Shown here in pieces: positions 9,951-19,130 of a stretch of DNA of 64,000 bases. The position numbers and the translations under genes are program-made. Each line of letters opens with the position of its first letter. Position 1 is the first letter of the stretch. This stretch comes from Anastatus disparis. Lineage: Eukaryota > Arthropoda > Insecta > Hymenoptera > Eupelmidae. The stretch is from NCBI GenBank assembly GCA_017163975.1, contig JAFFSR010000344.1:1426001-1490000 (forward strand), given 5' to 3'. Below the pieces are notes generated by a model, which saw only the letters and a program-made list of their open reading frames with translations, was not told where the DNA came from and did not search any database.

Positions 9951-11258
9951 TTATATCATATACTCCAACCTAAATCTCTTGCTGGAAACATTAAAGGAAA
10001 AACCATTGGATCCACAAAGATCATAATTATCTGGAATTCCTGAATTAGATACTATGATAGCACCACATTCAGAAGTTAGTGGCTTATTATAACGATGTTG
10101 TTGTTTATCATTTTTTTGCATAAAATATAATTTATAATTTGGAATATTTTGTATGTTTGATAATTGATGTAAGCTTTTGTAATTCTTAGCCATGGGATTA
10201 TCATTCATTATTTCCGTTAAAATTAACATATGTTCCTTTGTTAATTTTTCATTAGTTTTTAATCGTTTTTCAATTGCTACTGTATTATCGTAAATGTATA
10301 ACTGTCCACATGTAGGTTTAATGTCATTAGTAGAAATTAACGTATTAGGTGCTGTATGACAAATTTGTCCTTGAATTTTTAAATTATATATAGCTTTTCC
10401 TTGGTTTTGAATGACATTTGCATTAAAAGTTGCAAAACTAAATAAATTATTATAATATCTAATTAAATTTCTAAAAACACTATCATGTAATAATAAATAT
10501 TTCAATTTTTCATTATATTTAGTTAATGGCGATAAAATAATTTTTTCTTGTTGACAACAATTGAACTTTTTTATTTCTTCTTTCCAAAATAAAGCACTAC
10601 AATATTTACATTTGTAACTCATTATACCTAAATAATTTTTTAAATTTTTATTTATATTATTTTTATTGTTTATATTATTTTTTAAATTTAATTTTTTAAT
10701 TGATTTTTTCTTTGTCAATTTTTCATTTTCATTTATTTTATTATAAAGCTTATTTTCATTTTTATTTTTTTTTGTTTCTGTCTTTATTTTTTTGATTATA
10801 TTTGTTTCATTAAATTCTTCATGTTTTAATTTTCTTTTAAGATTATAATTATTATTATTATTTTTATAATTTAAAATATCATAATGACCTGCATCACATG
10901 ATCCAGTAAAAATTAACGATAATTGAAAATGATCGGAAAAGTTCCCAAACGTTAGTATTTTATTTTTAATATATACTTTAACATATACATTATAAAATTC
11001 TACAAAACTTTGAATTTCTATTTCTGTTCCAAAAGTACCATTATTTGACATATACTCAAAATAGTTATCACTATTTATTATATTCATATAATATTTATTT
11101 TCTATTATATGTTGTTTATATTTATTCCAATTATTAACAACATTTCTAACTATATGTTTTCTTATAATCATATGTTGATTTTCATTTTTATATAAAAAAT
11201 ACGAAAAACATCTAAATAAACAATTACCGTCACCAATGACTTTAATTTTTTTATTCAT
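9951..11258 (-). CDS. OTU cysteine protease fused to Helitron N-terminal region
   Basis: A 435-residue open frame. Residues 1-125 form an OTU (ovarian tumour) deubiquitinase-like domain: GDGNCLFRCFSY carries the catalytic Asp/Cys region and DAGHYD the catalytic His. A Lys/Asn-rich linker follows (~130-205), then a zinc-binding CKYCSALFWKEE...CC typical of the Helitron N-terminus, then QIYIYD-like helitron_N sequence (CGQLYIYDNTVAIEKR). OTU domains are known in some animal and plant Helitrons. The reading continues after a frameshift at ~9950 into the Rep part. Start chosen at MNKKIKVIGDGNC because the OTU core begins within eight residues. Confidence 0.82.
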   Translation of the reverse strand: MNKKIKVIGDGNCLFRCFSYFLYKNENQHMIIRKHIVRNVVNNWNKYKQHIIENKYYMNIINSDNYFEYMSNNGTFGTEIEIQSFVEFYNVYVKVYIKNKILTFGNFSDHFQLSLIFTGSCDAGHYDILNYKNNNNNYNLKRKLKHEEFNETNIIKKIKTETKKNKNENKLYNKINENEKLTKKKSIKKLNLKNNINNKNNINKNLKNYLGIMSYKCKYCSALFWKEEIKKFNCCQQEKIILSPLTKYNEKLKYLLLHDSVFRNLIRYYNNLFSFATFNANVIQNQGKAIYNLKIQGQICHTAPNTLISTNDIKPTCGQLYIYDNTVAIEKRLKTNEKLTKEHMLILTEIMNDNPMAKNYKSLHQLSNIQNIPNYKLYFMQKNDKQQHRYNKPLTSECGAIIVSNSGIPDNYDLCGSNGFSFNVSSKRFRLEYMI

Positions 11259-11289
11259 ATTTTCTTTTATTTAATATACAAATTAATAT

Positions 11290-11893
11290 TTATATATATT
11301 ATATTAATTTATTATATTTATTATATCAAATTATATTATAATATATATATATTTTAATTACCTTAAATATATTGATTCCTTATTTTATTTTTAAACTTCA
11401 ATTATTTATCTGAAATATAAAATATTTTTATTATTTTTATATATATTTTACGTGATCCTTTTATGTTACAATTAAAATAATTGAAAAATTTAATATTCTT
11501 CAATTAGAAAAATTATAAATAAAAATTATTATTTTGTATCTATTTATAAGTTTTGAATTTTTTTAAATTAGAAAATAAGCGGATATCGAGCGTAGATTTC
11601 GTTCCTCGAGATCTTACCACTGAGTTAATGTTGCACTGCTATTGGTATTTAAAATGGTAAGATAATGGAGGAAAAATGGCGTCGACAAAAGCTGAACTTT
11701 AGTAATAAAATTCGACTTTCGTCTGCGTGATCCCATTTATTATTATCTGTTTATTTGAAATCCAAATTTACACATTTGAACCACATACATAACGACTTTT
11801 AACAATATACGAAGTATTTTTATGAAATAATAACACTAAGATGAAATTAACCATGTTATAGTCTACTTTAAATAGGAAAATATTTGCTTGGCC
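11290..11893. other. Intervening DNA between Helitron A and TIR transposon
   Basis: AT-rich up to ~11570, then a mixed-composition stretch (11580-11760) with no ORF of note. A ~70-bp block at 11355-11425 is shared, reverse-complemented, with 16680-16755 and directly with 35212-35285. Confidence 0.4.
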
Positions 11894-12079
11894 TCAAATG
11901 AGGGCCCTAAAAGCCAAGGGGTACAAGTGACGATTTTAAAAAATTCTAACTAGCACTAGAAATGTATTGTTAAATCATCTAACAATTTTTTTGTTTAACC
12001 TTATAAGCATTATTCGTAATTCTAATACGCCATCTGGCGGAGTTTATTTTACTTAATTTGGAAAATATGCTTTGCCTTG

Positions 12080-12105
12080 GAAGCCAAGGGGTACAAGAGT
12101 CAACA
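12080..12105 (+). repeat. Left subterminal repeat of TIR transposon
   Basis: GGAAGCCAAGGGGTACAAG, a second copy of the TIR core ~170 bp inside the left end. It is a likely transposase-binding site by analogy with other cut-and-paste elements. Confidence 0.65.
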
Positions 12106-12282
12106 GGTGCAAACATTATGATGTAACGGTTTCTTTTCCGAAGTTCTCGTTTTAAAAAAAGTTTTTTACATTTCATTAGTTGTAATTTAAGTTGAGCTTT
12201 GTGTTAATCTATTCAGTTATTGAGCTAGATTTATCAGAATAAAAAATAATATTTATTCGAGTTGAAATAATAAAATTTTTAA

Positions 12283-14480
12283 ATGGATTCGGATACAGAA
12301 GACAATTCTAACCTATCATATGGTTAGTATATTATACAAAAATTTTTTTAACTATAGATAGATTTTTATTTATATTAATCTACCAAAAGCGTACTATATA
12401 CTTAATACTTACATACTATATACTTAAATATTGTAATTGTTAAAGAAATTGAAGTCTAAAAAAGCACTACGCAATTTCATGATTGAAATTTAATTTTATA
12501 GTTTTATTATTTTCTTTTGTTTCAATATGTATTTCATTTTAATTTTTTTTTAATATTTTGTAAAAGGCTCTAATCTGTCCAATGACAAAACATAAATAAA
12601 TATAAAAATCAATTTTAAACAGACGAAAATTTTTAATATTTTTTTTTTTCAAGATTCAAATACAGACGATAGTTCTAATGATGAATGTCTTACACAACAT
12701 CTCACCTGGAAAGTATGTAATAAACACAAAGGAAAGAAACGAATACGAAAAATGACAAAATGGGCTAGAAATAGAGCTAAAAATTTAGAAATGAAGGAAA
12801 CTCTTACGTGGATAGGAAAGGCAATTTTCACGAGGAAAAGAAATTACAATCTTATGTACATAAATGTAGATATAAGTGCAACGATAATTTCAAAAGAAGA
12901 AAAAGAAAAGAAATTTTTGACAGCTTTTGGTCTCTTGGAGACTGGAATTTACAAACAGCTTTTTTAAACAACCACATTAATGTTGCTGATACGAAGAGAA
13001 AGTCTACAGAAGTAAATAAATATGAGAAGAATATTAGTTGTGCGTATTCATTGGGGGATAAGCGAGTGTGTAAAGCTTTTTTCATGGCCACACTCAATAT
13101 TAGTAATAAAAGATTAACTAACATCGTTAAAAAAAAAAATGTATCGACAAATGACATACCTCTTACAGATCAAAGAGGTCATAAAGAACCGACCAATAAA
13201 ATACCAGAAAAAACTATAAAACATATTGAAAACCACATCAAGTCTCTGCCAAGATACAGCAGTCACTACTCTAGGACAAAGTCGCCACACATAAAATATT
13301 TACAAGAAGGTTTGACTTTAAAAATTTTGTATGATCTGTATGTTGATATGTGTGCCGAAAAAAATTTAGTTCCTGTTAAAGAAAGTTTTTATAGGCACAT
13401 TTTTTGTACTCGCTTTAAACTCTCCTTCCATCGACCTCAAAGTGATACTTGCGACAAATGCGATATACTGGAAAATGTAATTAACTATAACGATGATGAA
13501 GAAATTAAAAAAAAAGCTATAAACGAAAAAGAACTACATCTAAAAAATGCAGCTGCTGTTAGAAGTGAAAAAGAGATTGACAATCTTCTTGCAAAAAATG
13601 ATTGTAGCAAAATAGTTCTATGCTGTGATTTGCAAAAAACGTTGCCAACCCCATCTTTAACGTGCAAGAAAGCATATTATTGTCGACAACTTTGGACATA
13701 CAATTTTTGCATCCATAATGTCCACAATGGACTGGCTAATATGTTTCTATGGCACGAAGGTCAAAGTGGTAGAGGGTGCAAAGAAATTGCCTCTTGTCTC
13801 TTAAAATTTATTAATACATTGCCAACAACTATTAAACATATTACGTTATATGCTGATAACTGTAGCGGGCAAAATAAGAGCCATATTATAGTAAAATTTT
13901 GGCTTTATATTGTAAGCAACACGCATATAGAAACAGTTGATGTGAAATATTTTCTCGCAGGTCATTCGTACATGGAGTGCGATCAAGATTTTGGTATCAT
14001 AGAAAAAGCAAAACGAAGCAGCCACCGTGATGTGTATGTTCCTGATCAATGGGCACAGTTAATAGCAAATTCCAGCAAAAAATTTTTAGTTACGCAGATG
14101 GAAGATATAGAGTTTATGAATCTTTCAAGTCATTCCTCTTTTTTAGAAAATCGGTACCTGGCATAAGCAAAATGCAATGGCTGCATTTTAAAAAAGAAAA
14201 ACCTTTTATATTAAATTATAAAGAATGTATTAGTGATAAAACTTTTAAACAGATAAATATGAAAGCCAATGTGGGTAAATATACTGCTAAATTACCTAAA
14301 TTACAACCAAGCAATATGAAAGTTACAATCAAGACTGATAAATACAATGATCTTCAGTCGTTGTTGCCTTACGTACCACCACTATACCACGATTTCTTCA
14401 AAAGTTTAAATACTGGAGAACTGGCCAAACAAATTGAAAATTATGACAATATTTATGAAAGTGATAGGGAAGAAATTTAA
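12283..14480 (+). pseudogene. DDE-like transposase with one intron, two frameshifts
   Basis: Exon 1 (12283-12322) encodes an acidic MDSDTEDNSNLSY. Intron 12323-12653 has GTTAGT...TTTCAAG borders and preserves the frame into DSNTDDSSNDE. A frame change at ~12785 leads to CRYKC and FWSLGDWNLQ, then GHKEPTNKIPEKTIKHIENHIKSLPR, then RPQSDTCDKCD. The core has candidate acidic residues in CCDLQKTLPTP, LYADNCSGQNKS and GHSYMECDQDFGIIEK, a D-D-D/E spacing suggesting an RNase H-like transposase. A second frame change lies near 14155, before ISKMQWLHFKKEKP. The family resembles a large group of uncharacterised insect proteins (possibly the domain Pfam calls DUF7869; from memory, unverified). The C-terminus ends at a TAA at 14480. 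Confidence 0.72.
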
Positions 14481-14726
14481 TTTCATCTTTACAATTAAAA
14501 CAACATTATAAAATAATTTAAAACTTATTTAATACTATATTATAAAACTACAGAAAATATGTAATATCATAACTACATAATAAATTATAATAAAATATCA
14601 ATATTATATAACGATTTTATTTATTGTTAACATTAATAAAAATGACAAATATTTATAATATTTTAATATTCATATTATTTTTTATTATTTGCCAAGGAAA
14701 TTTATAAAATATTATAAATATTTAAA
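14481..14726. other. 3' non-coding AT-rich segment of TIR transposon
   Basis: AT-rich, with AATAAA-like signals but no ORF. It separates the transposase stop from the subterminal repeats. Confidence 0.5.
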
Positions 14727-14862
14727 ATGCCAAAGGGTACAAGTGCAAGAACTTGGAAGCCAAAGGGTACAAGTAAATGAATTTTGGAAGTCAAGAGGTA
14801 CAAGTGATGCAAATTTTGGATACAAGAACACATTTTGTTGGAAGCCAAGGGGTACAAGTGAA
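14727..14862 (+). repeat. Right subterminal repeat cluster of TIR transposon
   Basis: Four direct copies of a GCCAAGGGGTACAAGT-type motif, near 14728, 14757, 14791 and 14842, variably diverged (AAAGGG, CAAGAGG). They have the same orientation as the left TIR and opposite to the right TIR at 15044-15073. Confidence 0.7.
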
Positions 14863-15081
14863 AAAACCAAAAATTTAGACCGATACTGTTCGGGTCTCGT
14901 GCTATATAAACAATTCCAATTCAAGGGATATTTTTATTTCATTGTTACAAAAGCATTTATAGTAGTTGTATATGTCAAGTTGTATTACGAACTTATTTAA
15001 GAGCATTCAACTTTAAACAACAATATCTCGAAACAAGTTTTTTTGCACTTGTACCCCTTGGCTTTTAGAGCCCTCAAATGA

Positions 15082-15199
15082 GTTTATTTTTATTTTCTAT
15101 TTATATGTAATTTATTATAATGTGATGTCCTATATAGGTTAAGGTGTGATTGTATTTATTGTCTGAATGGTTAGTAATTGACTACATTATTTGTTTTGA
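15082..15199. other. AT-rich non-coding DNA
   Basis: Begins directly after the right TSD of the TIR transposon. No feature seen. Confidence 0.3.
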
Positions 15200-15390
15200 T
15201 TTTGTATTTTTATAAAATCTTTTAAATATTATTACTGATAAATATCCTGTGACTGACTCTTAATTTATAGGATTACATGACTTTTACTTTTTTATTTTGT
15301 ATCTGTGATATCACTTTTTTTATAGTGACTTACTTATTCATTATTGATCTATTACATTATGTATTCATAATGTAATAATTGTAAATAATT
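15200..15390 (+). repeat. 191-bp direct repeat, left copy
   Basis: Nearly identical to 15783-15973. Both start TTTTGTATTTTTATAAAATC and both carry the perfect palindrome ATTACATTATG-TATT-CATAATGTAAT near their right end. Confidence 0.8.
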
Positions 15391-15782
15391 GTAAATAACT
15401 GTTATTTATGTCTCAATTCCCACTTTTTTTAACACTTTTTTTACAGCTATTTACAGTTGTTTATATTTATTTACATTTATTTACAGTTATTAACAGTTAT
15501 TTACAATTATATCTAAAAATTTTTTCCATATGGGAGTCAACGGAAACATATTTTATGATTATTCTTTTCCTTTGATTTTAAAATAACATGATATTACTGG
15601 ATAATTTTATTAGTCTGTTCATTTTTATTTGTTAATTTTTAAATATAGGAAAAAAATTATCATAAAATATATTTCTGTCATATGTACTTATTGTCCCTTT
15701 ACACCATATACTTTATGCTGTTCTTCACATAGGGAGATACTTTGTGTTGTTCTTCACATATTAAAATGAAAAATTGATTTGG
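15391..15782. repeat. Spacer with TTTACAGTTA-type repeats and a foldback
   Basis: 15400-15500 has repeated ATTTACAGTTATT words complementary to TAAATAATTGTAAATAACTG just before it. A looser foldback joins ~15540-15570 (ACATATTTTATGATTATTC) and ~15650-15680. No coding potential. Confidence 0.45.
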
Positions 15783-15973
15783 TTTTGTATTTTTATAAAA
15801 TCTTTTAAATATTATTACTGATAAATATCCTGTGACTGACTCTTAATTTATAGGATTACATGACTTTTACTTTTTTATTTTGTATCTGTGATATCACTTT
15901 TTTTATAGTGACTTACTTATTCATTATTGATCTATTACATTATGTATTCATAATGTAATCATTATAAATAATT
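15783..15973 (+). repeat. 191-bp direct repeat, right copy
   Basis: Second copy of 15200-15390, abutting repeat D copy 1. Confidence 0.8.
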
Positions 15974-17416
15974 GAGAGTATAAAAGATAAAATTTTACAT
16001 TAACAATATAATTTTCATTTTTACTTTTTTATAACTAAATGAATTAATAATTATTATAATTTTTATTTTTTTAATTAATAAAAAACTTACAATAACATTT
16101 TTACTTTTGACATTTAAAGAAAAGTGAAAAAATTTTTTAAATTTATATTATTTTAAAAGTGGTTATGTAGGGCTACTGGCGATGGGTACCACTTTTATTG
16201 TTTAATTTTTCTTTAAAAACAACAAAAAAAACCCAACGCGCCATTGACAATACCTCGTTAAACTGATAAAAAAAATAAAAACTTCTACTTAAAACTTTCA
16301 CAAGATAAACTCAAGACAACAAGAAAACAAATTTAAGCTAACCTGAAAGAAGAATCTTTTAGATGTAGGAAATTTTTTAATAAGTTTTTCTGACCAAGAC
16401 AACCAAGACAAAGTAAAATGTGCTTTACTTTTAGGCAAATACAGCTTGGACCCAAAAAAAAGTAAGCTTAAATGTTGAAAGTAGAAGTTTTTTATTTTTG
16501 TCTCAGTATGGGTGGTGTGGAAAGTTGTCTAACGAACGTAGTTATTATTTGATAGTTAAAAAATAATTATATCAATAATCTATAATATTATTAACTATGT
16601 ATTAAATATATATTCCATTATATAGCCTTAAGCAAGTATTTCATAAATATATTATTAAAAAACTTTTTTCTTAATAGTTTATATTTCAAATAAATAATTG
16701 ACGTTTAAAAATAAAATAAAGAATCAATATATTTAAGATAATTAAATACCAATATTTTTCATAACCAAATTTGGTCTCTAAGGTTTTTTAAAAAAATATT
16801 GGTAAAATTTAAATATTTAATTAATGATATAAAAATAAACACTAAATGATTATGAATAGTGTATTAGGGACATGAGGGGTAGCAAAAGGGATGACTTGTT
16901 TAGTGAGGGGGTGATTTGTGGACTGAGGGGTGGACTTGGGAAGGAGAGGGGTTACTGGGGTTGAGGGGGAATCTTTTTTTTTTTTTTAAAAAAAAGACAT
17001 TTCTAGAGACATTTTTACGTTATTTTGAGGGGGAAATTTTAATTTTTTTGGAGGGGGAAAAAATGAGGGGTAGAAGGAGGGGTAGGAGGAGGGGTAGTAA
17101 TTGGAAGGGTGATAGTAGTGGTGTAAAGAACGAGTAACAAATATACATCGATAAAATAAGGTAAATTTAGCTAAATTATCTGAGGGGGGGTGAGTGACGA
17201 ACGAGGGGTAGCAAAAGGGGTGACTTGGGTAGCAGAGGGGTGACTTGGGTAGTAGAGGGGTGTCTTTTTTTTCCTCAAAAAAGATCATTTCTAGACAGAT
17301 TTTTACGTTATTTTGAGGGGTGGATTGTGATGTTTTAAGCATAAAAAAGAGGGAGAGGAAAAATGAGGGGTAGTTGAGGAGGTTTTTTTTTTTTTTTTAA
17401 CTATATAATATAGGGA
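15974..17416 (+). mobile_element. Repeat D, copy 1 (uninterrupted)
   Basis: A 1.44-kb non-coding repeat whose reverse complement occurs at 34530-39941 with two later insertions. It holds the structured motif (16155-16196), then words shared with Helitron 3' regions (CGCCATTGACAATACCTCG; GGTGGTGTGGAAAG), a ~70-bp block shared with the region upstream of the Helitron A OTU gene, and a GAGGGGTAG-rich right half (16870-17380). The right end TATATTATATAGGGAG, also the end of copy 2, abuts (TA)n in both copies. Probably non-autonomous and Helitron-related, but no CTRR terminus was found. Confidence 0.55.
16155..16196 (+). other. Conserved structured motif in repeat D copy 1
   Basis: Perfect outer arms AAAAGTGGT and ACCACTTTT enclose TATGTAGGGCTACTGGCGATGG with a GTAG/CTAC inner stem. 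Homologous to 4771-4806, 39710-39748 and 49051-49086. Confidence 0.6.

Positions 17417-17486
<70 letters not shown>
17417..17486. repeat. (TA)n microsatellite
   Basis: Long pure (TA)n run immediately right of repeat D copy 1. Confidence 0.95.
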
Positions 17487-17493
<7 letters not shown>

Positions 17494-17592
17494 TATGTAG
17501 TTGTAAGATCAGGATTTAAGAAACTTCCACCCCCCTTGGCCCCCCTAGCCCTCCCTCAATATAGCCACTCTTCAAATTACATTGTAATTCTT

Positions 17593-17789
17593 GTTTTTTT
17601 TTATTTGACGTCGCTGTATTTTATGCTATTGTTGCGATGCTAATTAGCGACGGATGGTCGTCAGTGTGTTTGTGAACAAAGCATATTTAGCGTACAATGA
17701 TGCCTATATAATTCGGCCGAGAGTGGGAATCGAACTTGGAGCTTTGAGATTACGAATCCATCGCTTTACCGAATGAGCCACTAAGGACC
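17593..17789 (-). mobile_element. tRNA-derived SINE
   Basis: The minus strand begins with a tRNA-like head: A-box-like TGGCTCATTCGG and B-box AGTTCGATTCC. A ~115-bp body follows, ending GACGTC, then an A-rich tail (plus-strand T run 17594-17602). Imperfect flanking repeats TGTAATTCTT (17583-17592) and TCTAATTCCT (17790-17799) look like a target duplication. The acceptor arms (GGTCCTT and CTCGGCC) do not pair well, so this is not a functional tRNA gene. Confidence 0.7.
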
Positions 17790-17799
17790 TCTAATTCCT

Positions 17800-18740
17800 C
17801 TTTTAAATTGTTATTTACGATATTTGAAACAAAAAGGCCCGCCTTTGCCCAACCCCCTAAACTCTCACACCCACCCCCTTTGATTTATATGCCGACCCCT
17901 CCCCCTCGGCTCCATTTCACACCTTTCTCTTACTTTAATATTCTGTTATAATAATGATATAATAATCATTTTTATTTACATTTCATAATTAGGATTAAAA
18001 TTATAACTAAATAATACTGCATGATTATAATTAAAACTCATAAATAATAAAAAACTTCTTCTCTCAATTACATGTAGGTCTGATATTATATATACAATAA
18101 TGAAAAAATATTATCTTCATTAATATTTTATTAATATAATTACAATCACGGTTAATTGATAATATCTTTAGCTTACTCTCTTCATTTACTATACTAATAT
18201 AAATATAGTGATATTCATATCTCTTACATTAACATTTGTCTTAAGATTTAACTTATTTACATTTATATAATTGACATTTGATTTGATTTGCATGTAGTTA
18301 AATTTTTCACAAAATGTTGACTTGATTGTTGTTCTGTGATATACAAGTATGCTCTTGCGCTAAAAATTACTATTCCAATGAATTTATTGTTGGTTACCAG
18401 AGACAACGATTTCATTGTTGTACGAGATGAATCATCACTTTTGACAGTCTAAACATCTCTTTCTTATTAGAAATAAGAAACAAGAATTCATTTTTCAATA
18501 AACACTATAGCTTTTACATAGAAAAATATAGTCACGATACTGATTGACAACTATTGAACTAATTGAGTTTATACTCAAGAAACTACATAATTATTTACCA
18601 CATAATACAAAAACTTCTATAATATTTTGTAAAATTAGTTTGACTGCAGTTCCAATGAATAAATAAAAAAAAAACAATCACTACTATTATTTTAAAGTGG
18701 AGAATTAGGACTTTTTTCTTTCTTACGTGAATATCTTTTG
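17800..18740. other. Non-coding DNA
   Basis: Pyrimidine-rich patches (17840-17920), otherwise AT-rich. No ORF, RNA gene or repeat copy recognised. Confidence 0.4.
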
Positions 18741-18749
18741 CATTATTGT

Positions 18750-18985
18750 CACATACATACATACACATACACACGTGCACCTTTAACATACACATAGACT
18801 TTACACACATACATACATACAAATACACACATACACATACACACATACACATGCACACATACACATACACACATACACATACACTCATACACATACACAC
18901 ATACACATACACACATACACATACACACATATACACATATCCATACACATATGCTTACTTATATACACATACACACATAAACAAT
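18750..18985. repeat. (ACACAT)n microsatellite
   Basis: Interrupted ACACAT/CATACA hexamers over ~235 bp. Both strand-wise ORFs across it (poly-His/Thr and poly-Cys/Val/Tyr) are repeat artefacts. Confidence 0.95.
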
Positions 18986-19130
18986 ATCCGCTACTCCATC
19001 CCCATCTCTCCGTCTCCATATTTCTCTCCCGTCTCTCCACCTCTCCATCTCCACCTCTTCTACTTCGCCGCTCCGTCGCCGTCCTTTCATCACCGTCTCT
19101 CAGTCACCGCCACTCCGTCTCCGTTACAAC
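18986..19130. repeat. Pyrimidine-rich (CTCCATCTC)-like tract
   Basis: One strand is almost all C/T with CTCCGTCTCC and CTCCATCTCC words. Simple-sequence DNA. Confidence 0.7.

Larger units (their letters stand above)
4415..11420 (-). mobile_element. Helitron A (OTU-Rep-helicase plus accessory ORF)
   Basis: Minus-strand Helitron with a well-defined 3' end at 4415 (CTAG preceded by a GC-rich hairpin, in AT dinucleotides). Gene order: OTU protease/N-terminal zinc region, Rep HUH nuclease, PIF1-like helicase, small accessory ORF, then ~1.6 kb of AT-rich 3' sequence. It is the inverted relative of Helitron B (39995-49443). I could not fix the 5' TC terminus; 11420 is approximate. The Rep-helicase frame is broken in several places, so it is not autonomous as given. 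Confidence 0.85.
11902..15073 (+). mobile_element. Complete TIR DNA transposon with 8-bp TSD
   Basis: Terminal inverted repeats: left begins GGGCCCTAAAAGCCAAGGGG, right (reverse complement) GGGCTCTAAAAGCCAAGGGG, continuing with GTACAAGTG. Both are flanked by the 8-bp direct repeat TCAAATGA (11894-11901 and 15074-15081). Total 3172 bp. It holds one transposase-like gene (12283-14480) and subterminal copies of GCCAAGGGGTACAAGT at both ends. 8-bp duplications occur in hAT, P and Merlin, but the protein lacks features of those that I recognise. The superfamily is unassigned. Confidence 0.85.

Noticed and set aside
11575..11760. Possible host exon in the mixed-composition stretch right of Helitron A
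   Set aside because: No frame longer than a few dozen codons and no splice or protein signature.
12649..12831. Minus-strand ORF opposite the transposase exon 2
   Set aside because: Antisense shadow; the plus strand has the splice site, acidic leader and family motifs.
17715..17789. Possible functional tRNA gene on the minus strand
   Set aside because: A and B boxes are present but acceptor arms do not pair and an A-tailed body follows; better explained as a SINE head.
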